A stretch of 64,000 nt of DNA, taken from NCBI GenBank assembly GCA_030616775.1, contig JAUWWQ010000013.1, positions 1 to 64,000 of the forward strand, given 5' to 3'. The notes under the pieces are model-generated. The model searched no databases and was not told the DNA's origin. It saw only the letters and a program-made list of their open reading frames with translations. Below are positions 50,966-60,183 of the stretch, piece by piece. Both the position numbers and the translations under genes were made by a program. Within the stretch, counting starts at the first letter, position 1. Every line of letters begins with the position of its first letter. This DNA comes from Planctomycetota bacterium (GTDB lineage Bacteria; Planctomycetota; Phycisphaerae; UBA1845).

Positions 50966-52753
50966 TTAGTCCTTGTCCGCGTCCTTGCGAGTCTGTTCGA
51001 TGGACTCATCCGCGTTATCAACGTCAGTGGCCGCTTTTGGTTCGCTGAATTTGACGTCTTTTATAGACCTCTGCACGGTGGAGAAATAGGTCTTCACCGC
51101 CTTGTGGTATTGGCGCGGGATGCGATTGCGGTTGATCCGGTCGCTGGCGTCGTGCTCGGCGGCCATGACGACATCGGTGAATTCGGACGTAACGTCGCCT
51201 TTGACCTGCTCTCCGTCGAAAAGGAACTGCCCGATGATGGCCCCTTTGCCGGTATGCACCTTGCCCCGCTCGGTTTTGAAGCCCACGGAGGTCTGCTCCT
51301 CGGGCGCAAGCCCTCCGCGTCCCTGCCCCAGCCGTCCCATTCCAACGCCCGGTCTGTTCCCCTGGCACCGTCCGCAGCCTCGACCCTTGCAGAATGAGCA
51401 AGGCCGATCGAGGCCATCCCTGGTGTTCTGCAAATCCGCTAAGGCCGAGTCAAGTTGGCTCATTTCCTGTTCGAGCGTTTCGAGGTCGCTCAATTGATCA
51501 GCAGCCACGGATAACCCCGCCAGAGCCTCACCCATCTGACCCGGGTTGCTGCACTGGCACCCCTGCTTCATCGCTTGGGCGAGCTTCTTGGCCATGCTGC
51601 CGGCCTGTTGCCGACGCTGGAGCTGCTTGACCAGCTTGTCAATCTGCTGCTGACTCATTCCCTTTTCTTCAAGCTGCTTTTTGATTTGATCCAGATCCTC
51701 CTTCGTGAGATTCTGGAGCAGCCGTTCGAGGTCCTCTTTCTTGATTCCGGCCTGCTGGAGTTTCTCGGCGAGCTTTTCGTCTTTGGAAAGCTTCTCGAGT
51801 TGCTTAGCAATATCTTCGAGCTGTTTGCTGATCTTGGTGACCAGCTCCCTGTCCTCTTCCGACTTCAAGGTCGCCAGTTGCTCCCGCAGGGCTTTGATCT
51901 CCTCTTTGGCGGTTTTGAAATCGCCCTTGGCCAGGGCCTTGGTGAGTTTTTGTGTCGGTGCATTGGCGGATTGCGGCACCCTAATACCGCGCAACATCTT
52001 GCGCATTTCTTTCGTCGCTTCGTACTTGCTGCTTTTTCGTTTTTGTTTGACGGCGTCGGCCAGCTTGTCGATCTTCTTGATGGCCTCATGGCGGATATCC
52101 GCCGGCCTTTGCAGCTTGCCGCCAGCCACCACGTCCCGGACGCCCAGCTCCTCTTTGAGGTCTTGCAGAGCCGGATTGGCTTCAGCCATCTTCCGGACGG
52201 CATCCATCTTCCGCTTGACTGCGACCTTGGTTTGCTCCAACTGCGCGGTCTGCTTGTCGGCTTCCGTCGCCTCACTCGACTTGAGCAGACCCGGCGATAC
52301 AAGAAACATCAGTGCAGCAAGAATGATCGAGGCCGCGCTCCACCCGAACGTCTGTGGCATCTTCAGGCGGATGTGCTGGCGAGCTGACAGCGATCCGCTC
52401 ACGCGCTCCGCATCGGCGACAACAGCTCTGGCAAACAGGTCGGCCGCGCCGGCGCAATATTGTCCGCTGCTAAGGCGCTCACGAAGGCCTGCCGCCTCAT
52501 CGAGCGTAACTGCGGCGAACGCGGCGTCCTCGCGTCTGGCCACCATCCATGCCGTGGCCCCGACCATTGCACCGGCTGCCAGACCTGCGCCGATCCAATG
52601 CAGCGGCATCGGCAGGTCGTACAAACGCTGGATCAGCACCACAAGGGCGAAGATGCCGGCCGCGACGGCTACGAACCAGGACACGGCGTAAAGCCAACTA
52701 TTGACCCAAAGCCGGTACTGGGCGGTCCGGATTTGCCGTTCGAGTTGCGTCAT
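50966..52753 (-). CDS. Coiled-coil membrane protein heading the MoxR/vWA operon
   Basis: The ATG at 52753 follows GGAGG; an earlier in-frame ATG at 52801 has none. The 595-residue product has two helices near the start (YAVSWFVAVAAGIFALVVLI and IGAGLAAGAMVGATAWMVA), another at about 140-160, and then a very long coiled coil rich in Lys, Glu, Gln and Leu (about 165-400). After it come a zinc-ribbon-like CSFCKGRGCGRC (CxxCxGxGCxxC, as in DnaJ-type zinc centres), a glycine-rich stretch, and a small C-terminal domain (YHKAVKTYFSTVQRSIKDVK). I know no named family. Its place at the head of the MoxR operon suggests a structural partner for the vWA proteins. Confidence 0.8.
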   Translation of the reverse strand: MTQLERQIRTAQYRLWVNSWLYAVSWFVAVAAGIFALVVLIQRLYDLPMPLHWIGAGLAAGAMVGATAWMVARREDAAFAAVTLDEAAGLRERLSSGQYCAGAADLFARAVVADAERVSGSLSARQHIRLKMPQTFGWSAASIILAALMFLVSPGLLKSSEATEADKQTAQLEQTKVAVKRKMDAVRKMAEANPALQDLKEELGVRDVVAGGKLQRPADIRHEAIKKIDKLADAVKQKRKSSKYEATKEMRKMLRGIRVPQSANAPTQKLTKALAKGDFKTAKEEIKALREQLATLKSEEDRELVTKISKQLEDIAKQLEKLSKDEKLAEKLQQAGIKKEDLERLLQNLTKEDLDQIKKQLEEKGMSQQQIDKLVKQLQRRQQAGSMAKKLAQAMKQGCQCSNPGQMGEALAGLSVAADQLSDLETLEQEMSQLDSALADLQNTRDGLDRPCSFCKGRGCGRCQGNRPGVGMGRLGQGRGGLAPEEQTSVGFKTERGKVHTGKGAIIGQFLFDGEQVKGDVTSEFTDVVMAAEHDASDRINRNRIPRQYHKAVKTYFSTVQRSIKDVKFSEPKAATDVDNADESIEQTRKDADKD

Positions 52754-53070
52754 TGTGCTGCCTCCGCGTTCATTGCGGTGCGGGGGATGCTTATGCTCCA
52801 CCTATATGCTACCCGGTCGGGCAGTGACAGACAAACTCGCCAGCGTTTGTCACCGGCTCCGGGAGCCCCGCGTCTATGGCTGTCCGACACTGATTCTCCC
52901 CTGATTCTGACACCTGATTCTGTCTATTCGCCCGATCGACCGACAATATTTGACAAGGTGCGGAGGCGAATGTCCTGAATCCGCCTCGCCGCATATATCT
53001 GGTACAATGTCGGGTCGCAGATGAGGCCTTGGGTTCTCAGCCAGGAACAACCCGCAAGGGGCCTGCCACC
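52754..53070. promoter_or_regulatory. Divergent control region with hairpin and CTGATTCT direct repeats
   Basis: This 317-base gap separates two divergent operons. GACAAAC and GTTTGTC (52830-52836, 52845-52851) form an inverted repeat. CTGATTCT occurs three times in a row at 52890-52897, 52901-52908 and 52914-52921, spaced 11 and 13 bases, close to one helix turn. TTGACA at 52950-52955 and TACAAT at 53003-53008 may be parts of plus-strand promoters. Together they look like binding sites for a regulator shared by both operons. Confidence 0.5.
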
Positions 53071-55107
53071 ATGCGCACGGTGCCCGCTAATTGGGACGGA
53101 CGAAGAATTGCACTGTTATGGTCGGCTGTACCGAAGCCCTGGGTACGGTTGCTCATCGTGGGGATGGCATACCGCCGCACGCGGGTCAGGCCCGTCCTCT
53201 GGGCGGCCCTCGCATTGTTAGCGATCCTTATTGTTGGACCGGCCGCCTCAGCGGATCAACCTGAAAGTAAGGCCACACAGCCCACCGATGTTGACCAGAC
53301 GCCACCGGAGGAGGAGGGACCGCCCCCTTCGTTCGTGGTCGTCGAGGGGCAGATCACCGACCACATCGGCGCCGGCCAGGCGGGAGTCAGCGTTACGGTA
53401 CGGCGGAAAACCGCGGACGGCACCATCGGCGATGTGATCGCAACCACTACGACGGACAAGCTCGGCGACTTTGTGATAACCGCGCCGGAACCGATACGTG
53501 GTGATATCGTGGTCACGTTTTCCAAACCGCTTTACACCGATCTGACCCGCGAAGTCCATGTGGGCGATGATGAGTTCCCGCCCTATCTCGCCGAGATGCT
53601 TGAGGGCAAACTGGTGGTCATCGGCCGCGTCGTCGATGCCCGTACCGACAAACCGGTGTCGGGTGCATCGGTTAACCTCAAAGCCCAATACCAGGATTGG
53701 TATGAGAACACGGACGAGCAGGGTCACTTCACGATCAAAGGCGTGTTTCCGGGTGATGGTGAACTGATCGTCGAATCCAAGGGCTACGGGCGGGAGCGGG
53801 AACCGGTCGCCAGGCTGGAGGATTTCGGCGAGATCATCGTGTCGCTCAAGCCCGAGCGAATCGTGCATATCAAGACGGTCGGTGACTCCGGTGAGCCGAT
53901 CCCCGGCGTGACCGTGGAATGCTATGACCGGGCGCACGACGATTTCCGCACAGTCGTCACAGACGAAAAGGGGGCCGTCACCTTCCGCGGAGTTAACTTT
54001 GACGCTGCCACGCTCACAGTACGGCTCACGCACGATGAGTACGTATCGAGCGAGGGATTCGATCGCCAGATCCTCCCGCCGGAGCAAGAGGTCGAATCTA
54101 CGCATCGTCTGGTGATGGCCCGTGCAGGCCGCATCACCGGTCGGGTCACCGATGCCGACACGGGGAAGCCGGTCAACGGGGCCCGCCTTATCACCGGCGA
54201 TGACTACTCCTATAACTCGCCGCGCGATTGGGCCGGGTACAAAGGCAACTACACGATCCAGGGCGTCAAACCCGGAAGTACGACCGTCACCGTTCATGCG
54301 TCCGGCTATGCCCCGGACTTAAAAACGGTGAACGTGACAACTGGTGGCACCGCACAGCTCGACTTTTCACTCAGCGAAGGAGCCGTACTGCTCGGCGCAG
54401 TGAAGGATGATGACGGCAAACCGGTTGCCGACGCGTATGTCGAGGCGACGCTGTGGCGAGGCCGGTCCACCCTGGGCCTGCGCGCCTGCACGAACGATGA
54501 AGGCAAGTTCTCTATCGCCAACGCTCCTCACGATGAATTTGAAATCGTTACTCTGGCACGTGACTACCGTGAGGTGAACAAGACGGTCAAGGTGAGCCCG
54601 GGCAAGATCGTCCAGATCACTCTCCCATCGGCGCCTAACGCGGGCGATCCGCGAAATCTCCCCGGTCTTAGGGTGGGTAACCCGGCCCCGGACTTGACCC
54701 TGACCACGGTGAAGGGGAAGGTGCTTAACCTGGCCGACCTGAAAGGCAAGACCGTTTTGCTGGATTTCTGGGCGACCTGGTGTGCCCCCTGCATCGAGGA
54801 AATGCCCCAATTGATAGCCGTTTACGAGAAGTTCGGCTCGCGCAAGGACTTCGTTATGATCGGCATCAACCGGGATTTTGAAGCGGCAACGCTGATGGGT
54901 TTTCTCAAGAAGAACGACAAGCTCAAGTGGCATCAAGTCTTCGGAGAGGCCGGCGGGGTCGAAACCGCCTGCCAAAAGTTCGGTGTCACATGGATACCGC
55001 GCGTCTTTATGATCGGGCCGGACGGCAAGATCATTGCCAACGAACTCGGCGGCAAGAATATCGTTACACGCGTCGAGCAACTGCTGGAGGATGACGAATC
55101 GAGGTGA
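53071..55107 (+). CDS. Thioredoxin-like (TlpA-type) protein with repeated carboxypeptidase-regulatory domains
   Basis: I chose the ATG at 53071, with AAGGGG nine bases upstream, although an ATG at 53164 just before the signal-like helix (RPVLWAALALLAILIVGPAA) is also possible. The 678-residue product then carries five or so carboxypeptidase-regulatory-like beta-sandwich domains (VVVEGQITDHIGAGQAGVSV; VIGRVVDARTDKPVSGASVN; ITGRVTDADTGKPVNGARLI; LLGAVKDDDGKPVADAYVEA), and a thioredoxin fold at the C-terminus with an intact FWATWCAPC motif (Cys571, Cys574). It is exported and probably reduces or forms disulfides outside the inner membrane, with the beta domains as spacers. It overlaps the next gene by GTGA. 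Confidence 0.88.
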   Translation: MRTVPANWDGRRIALLWSAVPKPWVRLLIVGMAYRRTRVRPVLWAALALLAILIVGPAASADQPESKATQPTDVDQTPPEEEGPPPSFVVVEGQITDHIGAGQAGVSVTVRRKTADGTIGDVIATTTTDKLGDFVITAPEPIRGDIVVTFSKPLYTDLTREVHVGDDEFPPYLAEMLEGKLVVIGRVVDARTDKPVSGASVNLKAQYQDWYENTDEQGHFTIKGVFPGDGELIVESKGYGREREPVARLEDFGEIIVSLKPERIVHIKTVGDSGEPIPGVTVECYDRAHDDFRTVVTDEKGAVTFRGVNFDAATLTVRLTHDEYVSSEGFDRQILPPEQEVESTHRLVMARAGRITGRVTDADTGKPVNGARLITGDDYSYNSPRDWAGYKGNYTIQGVKPGSTTVTVHASGYAPDLKTVNVTTGGTAQLDFSLSEGAVLLGAVKDDDGKPVADAYVEATLWRGRSTLGLRACTNDEGKFSIANAPHDEFEIVTLARDYREVNKTVKVSPGKIVQITLPSAPNAGDPRNLPGLRVGNPAPDLTLTTVKGKVLNLADLKGKTVLLDFWATWCAPCIEEMPQLIAVYEKFGSRKDFVMIGINRDFEAATLMGFLKKNDKLKWHQVFGEAGGVETACQKFGVTWIPRVFMIGPDGKIIANELGGKNIVTRVEQLLEDDESR

Positions 55108-56018
55108 ACGAAGCGCCGGGTGAACCACTATCGCAGGCCGGAACGCGCCCGGCAGGCTTCGTCGAGCCCACGCACGAGCGGGCCGTCTCCGCACTGAAAG
55201 CAATAGAGGCCAATCGCATCACCGACGCCGAGAAACACATCGCTGCCATCCCTGACTCGCCTTTGATTGATCGGGCGTGGAAGTCGCTCTTACGCGGGCT
55301 CACATCCGTCCAGCAAGCTGATTTTGCAGGGGCTGAAGTGCTATTGCTGCGAGCTTGTTCCGTGGGTCTTATAGCCGGCCTGGGGAAGCGAGAAAACGTA
55401 GATCCGGACGCGCTGCGGCTTTGTGCTTTGGCGCTTCACCACGCAGGACGACTGTACCGCCGGCAGGATCGGCCCAAGGATGCCTTTCACGCTCACCTCG
55501 CCGCCCATCATCTGCGTCAACAACATGGCTCGCTCGACGAATTGTGGGAGATTGCGGTCGAACTCGGTCTGGATGCTGACGTGGATAGGCGTTACCAGGA
55601 AGCCCAGAAATGGCACCGGACAGCCATCGACATTGCCGAGAAAACGTCAGAGGAACCGGCGCGCAGGCAGGCGGTCGCCTGGAGCAATCTGGCGGTGTCT
55701 TACGCGGATGGCGGGCGGTACGATGAAGCGGTGTCAGCCGCTCGAACGGCCCGTGACTGGTGGCGACAACACGACATCGGGGCCGCCAGTGCAGCCCAGG
55801 CCGACCTCAAGCTCGGTGGCATCCTGCTCAAGCAGGGTGAGGCTCTGCACGAGCGCGGCGATCCGAATGCAAAGTTCCCGCTCGATGAAGCGATCAAGTG
55901 GCTTGCTGCAGCCCACGAGGCATTGCAGGCATTCGGCCCGGACGATGCCGTCGATGCCCAGCTCTGCCTCGAACAGCAGGATTTCGCCCAGCGACTCCTC
56001 GCCTCGCTCGATCCTTAG
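55104..56018 (+). CDS. TPR-repeat protein
   Basis: The 304-residue product starts with GTG overlapping the stop of the thioredoxin-like gene (GTGA). It consists of helical pairs of the TPR kind: LCALALHHAGRLYRRQDRPK, YQEAQKWHRTAIDIAEKTSE, RRQAVAWSNLAVSYADGGRY and AQADLKLGGILLKQGEALHE. No signal peptide or membrane helix is visible, so it seems to act in the cytoplasm, while its coupled partner is exported. No catalytic motif is present. It probably scaffolds other proteins. Confidence 0.8.
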   Translation: MNEAPGEPLSQAGTRPAGFVEPTHERAVSALKAIEANRITDAEKHIAAIPDSPLIDRAWKSLLRGLTSVQQADFAGAEVLLLRACSVGLIAGLGKRENVDPDALRLCALALHHAGRLYRRQDRPKDAFHAHLAAHHLRQQHGSLDELWEIAVELGLDADVDRRYQEAQKWHRTAIDIAEKTSEEPARRQAVAWSNLAVSYADGGRYDEAVSAARTARDWWRQHDIGAASAAQADLKLGGILLKQGEALHERGDPNAKFPLDEAIKWLAAAHEALQAFGPDDAVDAQLCLEQQDFAQRLLASLDP

Positions 56019-56108
56019 GGATCTCCGTCCTGCAACCGCGATCCAGGGTCGTTCTGAGCTCGACCTTCCGGTACACTCCCCGACAACTTGTATGAGGAGT
56101 CAGTGACC

Positions 56109-57650
56109 GTGCCGTATCAAGATTTGCAGACGTTTATTGGGGATCTCGAGGCTCGTGGCCAGCTCAAGCGGATCGCCGCTGAGGTTGACCCGGTCCTGGA
56201 GATCTCGGCCATTGCCGATCGGGTGAGCAAGCTGCCGGCTGCAGGTGACGTCGAGCCGCCGGTGACTGATCCGGTTCATGGGCGATACGGCGGGCATGCG
56301 CTTCTGTTCGAGAATGTCAAGGGCTCAAACATCCCCGTGGCGATCAACTTGTTCGGCAGCTATGAGCGCATGCGCTTGGCGCTGGGCGTAGCGAGTTTCG
56401 ACGAGCTGGCCGAGCGCGTGCAGCAGCTTGTCAAACCAGACATGCCCACAACGCTGATCGACAAGATCAAGAAGCTCCCACAGCTCGCCAGGCTGGCGGG
56501 ATTCGCGCCCAAGGTGGTCAAGCGAGGCAGGTGTCAAGACATTGTCCACACCGACGACGCCAGTCTCCTGGACCTGCCGATCATCCAGTGCTGGCCCCAC
56601 GACGGCCGGCCGGGCTGCGGCGGCAAACCGCCCGACGACACTACAGGCACCGGACGCTACATCACCTTCGCGGGCATCCACACGAATGATCCTGACAGCG
56701 GGACGATCAACGTCGGCATGTATCGCGTGCAAGTCTTTGACAAGAGGCTCGCAGCCCTTCACTGGCACGTGCACCACGACGGGGCCCGCAACTTTCGCAA
56801 GTATAAGAGCCGTGGCGAAAAGATGCCTGTGGCGATCGTGTTTGGCGCGGAGCCGGTGTTAACGTACGCAGCCACCTGCCCCCTGCCGCCCGATGTCAGC
56901 GAGCTGCTCTTCGCAGGCTTCTTGAATGATGGTGGTATTGAGCTGGTCCCGTGCAAGACGATTCCCATGGAGGTACCAGCCAATGCCGAGATCGTCATTG
57001 AAGGATGGGTCGACCCCGAGCATACTCTCGTAGAGGGGCCGTTCGGTGACCACACCGGTTTTTATTCGTCGGCTGACCGCTACCCGGCACTTCACGTCAC
57101 TGCAATCACGCACCGTGAGAATCCGGTCTTTCCTGCAACCATTGTAGGTTTCCCACCGCAGGAGGATTACTACCTGGGCAAAGCCACCGAGCGTATCTTC
57201 CTGCCGCTGCTGCAGGTGCTCATTCCGGAGATCATCGACTATCACCTGCCCATGTTCGGGGCCTTCCATAATTGCGTCTTTGTGAAGATCCGCAAGGAAT
57301 ACCCCCTGCAGGCCCGCAAGGTAATCAGCAGCCTTTTTGGTGCCGGGCAGATGATGTTTTCAAAGATGATCATCGTTGTCGACGAGCACGTAAACGTCCA
57401 CGACGAGCAGGACGTTCTGTTCCGCATGGGAGCGAACGTCGACTGGCGGCGCGATACCGTCATCGTGGAGGGACCTTGCGACATCCTCGACCACGCCGCA
57501 CCCTACTGCGGTACCGGTGCCAAGATAGGCATTGACGCGACCCGCAAGATTCCCGGCGAAGGTGTGATCCGCGACTGGCCCGAAGAATTGAAGATGAGCG
57601 ACGAGATCATCGAGCGAGTCGAACGCCGCTGGGCGGAATACGGATTGTGA
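56109..57650 (+). CDS. ubiD: UbiD-family decarboxylase
   Basis: I start at the GTG at 56109, nine bases after GAGGAG, giving MPYQDLQTFIGDLEARGQLK, the usual UbiD N-terminus; earlier starts (TTG 56088, GTG 56103) have poor spacing. The 513-residue product has the prenyl-FMN site elements NINVGMYR (as TINVGMYRVQVFD), the conserved HWHVHHDGARNF and EGPFGDHTGFYS with catalytic Glu309, and GAFHNCVFVKIRKEYPLQAR. UbiD enzymes decarboxylate aromatic or unsaturated acids with prenylated FMN made by UbiX; no ubiX is in the window. In this length class the substrate is often 4-hydroxybenzoate or a polyprenyl derivative, but it could be another acid. Convergent with the gene at 57718. Confidence 0.93.
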   Translation: MPYQDLQTFIGDLEARGQLKRIAAEVDPVLEISAIADRVSKLPAAGDVEPPVTDPVHGRYGGHALLFENVKGSNIPVAINLFGSYERMRLALGVASFDELAERVQQLVKPDMPTTLIDKIKKLPQLARLAGFAPKVVKRGRCQDIVHTDDASLLDLPIIQCWPHDGRPGCGGKPPDDTTGTGRYITFAGIHTNDPDSGTINVGMYRVQVFDKRLAALHWHVHHDGARNFRKYKSRGEKMPVAIVFGAEPVLTYAATCPLPPDVSELLFAGFLNDGGIELVPCKTIPMEVPANAEIVIEGWVDPEHTLVEGPFGDHTGFYSSADRYPALHVTAITHRENPVFPATIVGFPPQEDYYLGKATERIFLPLLQVLIPEIIDYHLPMFGAFHNCVFVKIRKEYPLQARKVISSLFGAGQMMFSKMIIVVDEHVNVHDEQDVLFRMGANVDWRRDTVIVEGPCDILDHAAPYCGTGAKIGIDATRKIPGEGVIRDWPEELKMSDEIIERVERRWAEYGL

Positions 57651-57717
57651 CGGAGATTTGTTTGCCCTACCTGCGGTGTCAGTGTCGTGGCGATGCGTTG
57701 CTGACTGGTAGCCGCAC

Positions 57718-59802
57718 TCAGATGATCACTCGAACGTCGGCGGCCTTGGTCCCCTGCTCAAACGCGAAAAGCGGGTTTATGTCCAGCTCGCGGATTTCCG
57801 GGTTATCGAGCAGCATTTGCGAGACGCGCTGGATGATCTCGATCAGGGCAGCCAGATCGACGCCGGCCTGACCGCGCACGCCAGTCAGTAACTTATAAAC
57901 CCGTAGTGATTCGATCATCTCCCGGGCCTCGCATTCGGTGACCGGGGTGATCCTGAAGCTCACGTCCTTGAGCACTTCGACGAAGATGCCGCCCAGGCCG
58001 AACATGACCACGTACCCGAGCCCCTCGACGGCCTTGGCCCCGACGATCACTTCATGCCCGCCGTGCAACTGTTCCTGCACCAGAAACCTCAACCCTGGCG
58101 AATCGGCGAACCTGTCGGAGAACCGCTCGGCATGCTCTCGCAGTGAATCGGGATCGCGGATATCGAGAACCACACCGCCGCTCTCTGTCTTGTGCACGAC
58201 AGTCTCGGCGTCAACCTTGAGGGCGACCGGATAGCCGATCTGCTCTACAGCGGTGAGGCATTCCTTGGCGTTGGGCACGGATAGGTGTCTCGCCACGGGG
58301 ATGCCGTAGCAGGTCAACAGGTCGTATGCTAATGCGGCCGGCAAAACGTGCAGTCCCGCCTCTGCAGCTTCCTTTAGCAGTGATCGCGCTCGTGAGGCGT
58401 TCGCATCAGTGAATGAAACGGGAGCTTCGGAAGGCCGTTTGAGCAGAGCGGCGTATCGCCCCATCGATGCCAGTACCTTGGCACCCGTCTCCGGCATGTC
58501 ATAGGTCGGAACACCGCTGTCACGGATAACCTCGAGGGTCTTAGCCCAACCCTTCTTTTCGGTCATGACAGTGGCCACGATGGGTTTTTGCGACCGGCGA
58601 TTGGCGTCAGCAATCTCGCGGGCCACGCCCAGCGTATCCACGAAGAACGGTGTCACGAAGTTCAAGAAGATCGCGTCGATACCGTCATCGTCTATCAACG
58701 CGCTCATGGCCGCGGCGAAGTGTTCCGGACCGGCCGTGGCCAGAACATCTATCGGATTGTTGATCGACGCTTCCGGATAGAGCTTCTCTCGCAAGAGGGT
58801 CTCGGCCTTCTTCGACAGCGGCGGCATGACCATACCGGCCTCGATCAGCTCGTCGGTGGCAATAATCGCCGGTCCGCCGGTGTTGGCGATCATGCCCACA
58901 CGATTACCCGCCGGGACCGGCTGCGATGCGAAACCGATGGCCGATTGGCAGAGCTCCTCGATGTTGCGAAAGGCGACGATTCCGGCCTTATCGAAGACCA
59001 GTTCAACGGCCGTGTCCTGCTTTATCATACCACCGGTGTGCGATGACACGGCCTTGGCTCCCTCGGCGGTTCGACCCACTTTCATGCCCAGGATCGGGTT
59101 TCGGCGTGCGACGTGCTTCGCTGCCTCCAAAAACGCTCGTGGATCCGGCAGGCTCTCGATGTGCACGACGATAACCTTGGTCTGCTCGTCCTCGCCGAAG
59201 TGGCGGATGATCTCGGGAATCGACACGTCGCATGCGTTGCCGTTGCTTGCATATTGCCGTACTCCGACGCCGAGTTCCGTGATCCTTTGGTGGATCACCT
59301 CACCCACGCCGCCGCTTTGAGCCACGATCGAGATATGGCCGGGCATCGGCCGGGTGAACGTGAAGTTGCAGTATGCCCGCACCGCCGGATCGGTGTTGAT
59401 GATCCCCTGACAATTCGGACCGAACACGCGAATACCCGTCTTCTTGGCCACCGCGAGGAGCTGATCTTCCAATGCCACCCCTTTGTCACCGATCTCGCTA
59501 AAGCCGGCCGTGTTGACGATCACCGCCTTAACTCCCTTTTTGGCACAGTCTTCGACACAGGCTGGAACGAGTGTGTTCTTAATGACGATGTGGGCGACAT
59601 CGACGGGATCGGGCGTATCAAGAATCGATGGAAAGGCCGTAAGCCCGCGAATCTCCCCGCCCTTGGGGTTGACCGGGTAGATCGGCCCGAGGTAGCCGAA
59701 TTCCAGCAGGTTCTCGATAATGCGGTAGCCAATGGTCAGCTCCCGATTGGAAGCACCCACCACCGCCACCGCCCGCGGCGAAAACAACGCATCAAGTGCC
59801 AT
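57718..59802 (-). CDS. ADP-forming acyl-CoA synthetase (acetate-CoA ligase), alpha-beta fusion
   Basis: I chose the ATG at 59802 after GGGAG; the longer frame to 60078 has no site. The 694-residue product has, in order, a CoA-binding domain (SPRAVAVVGASNRELTIGYR; residues 8-130), a succinyl-CoA-ligase-like domain (to about 465), which holds the catalytic His in VSSHTGGM, and an ATP-grasp domain (about 480-690: PVALKVDAETVVHKTESGGV; GLGGIFVEVLKDVSFR). This single-chain order is that of ADP-forming acetyl-CoA synthetases, which make ATP from acyl-CoA, ADP and phosphate. No acetyltransferase domain is attached, unlike protein acetyltransferase Pat. It stands alone and converges with ubiD. Confidence 0.92.
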   Translation of the reverse strand: MALDALFSPRAVAVVGASNRELTIGYRIIENLLEFGYLGPIYPVNPKGGEIRGLTAFPSILDTPDPVDVAHIVIKNTLVPACVEDCAKKGVKAVIVNTAGFSEIGDKGVALEDQLLAVAKKTGIRVFGPNCQGIINTDPAVRAYCNFTFTRPMPGHISIVAQSGGVGEVIHQRITELGVGVRQYASNGNACDVSIPEIIRHFGEDEQTKVIVVHIESLPDPRAFLEAAKHVARRNPILGMKVGRTAEGAKAVSSHTGGMIKQDTAVELVFDKAGIVAFRNIEELCQSAIGFASQPVPAGNRVGMIANTGGPAIIATDELIEAGMVMPPLSKKAETLLREKLYPEASINNPIDVLATAGPEHFAAAMSALIDDDGIDAIFLNFVTPFFVDTLGVAREIADANRRSQKPIVATVMTEKKGWAKTLEVIRDSGVPTYDMPETGAKVLASMGRYAALLKRPSEAPVSFTDANASRARSLLKEAAEAGLHVLPAALAYDLLTCYGIPVARHLSVPNAKECLTAVEQIGYPVALKVDAETVVHKTESGGVVLDIRDPDSLREHAERFSDRFADSPGLRFLVQEQLHGGHEVIVGAKAVEGLGYVVMFGLGGIFVEVLKDVSFRITPVTECEAREMIESLRVYKLLTGVRGQAGVDLAALIEIIQRVSQMLLDNPEIRELDINPLFAFEQGTKAADVRVII

Positions 59803-60183
59803 AGTCTGATCTCCCTTCCGGGCCTTCGCAGCATGCCGGGAAACGAATGACCTTGCACGCGGGATGCCATCGTATCCCGAAAGGGCGGTTCCGCACAGCG
59901 GCCTCAATTTGACCGCTTGACGCTCTTCGGAGGTGCGATGAGAATGCCCGAGCGGGCATGAAGCTCCAACGAGCTCGGCGGGATTCCCTGCGCGGTGGGA
60001 TTCCGAGGCCGAGGAGCCGGCTAGGATTGGCTGGGCGAGCAGGCGGGTCGAAACCCCTGACGGAATCGTTCCAACCATAAGAACTAACGTATCTGGATGT
60101 TGTGGCAGTCCAACACAGCCTGGGCTGCCGGCATGATAGTTGCAGACAAAGGCGCATGTTCGGATGAACTAAGGAGACGCGGT
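59803..60183. other. Divergent region between the CoA synthetase and an NDN-rich lipoprotein
   Basis: This 381-base gap holds the starts of two diverging genes. I see a small hairpin, ATGCCCG-AG-CGGGCAT, near 59945-59960, but no gene or clear promoter. Confidence 0.35.

Noticed and set aside
52754-53070. Origin of replication based on CTGATTCT iterons
   Set aside because: Only three repeats, with no DnaA boxes, AT-rich unwinding region or dnaA/dnaN genes nearby.
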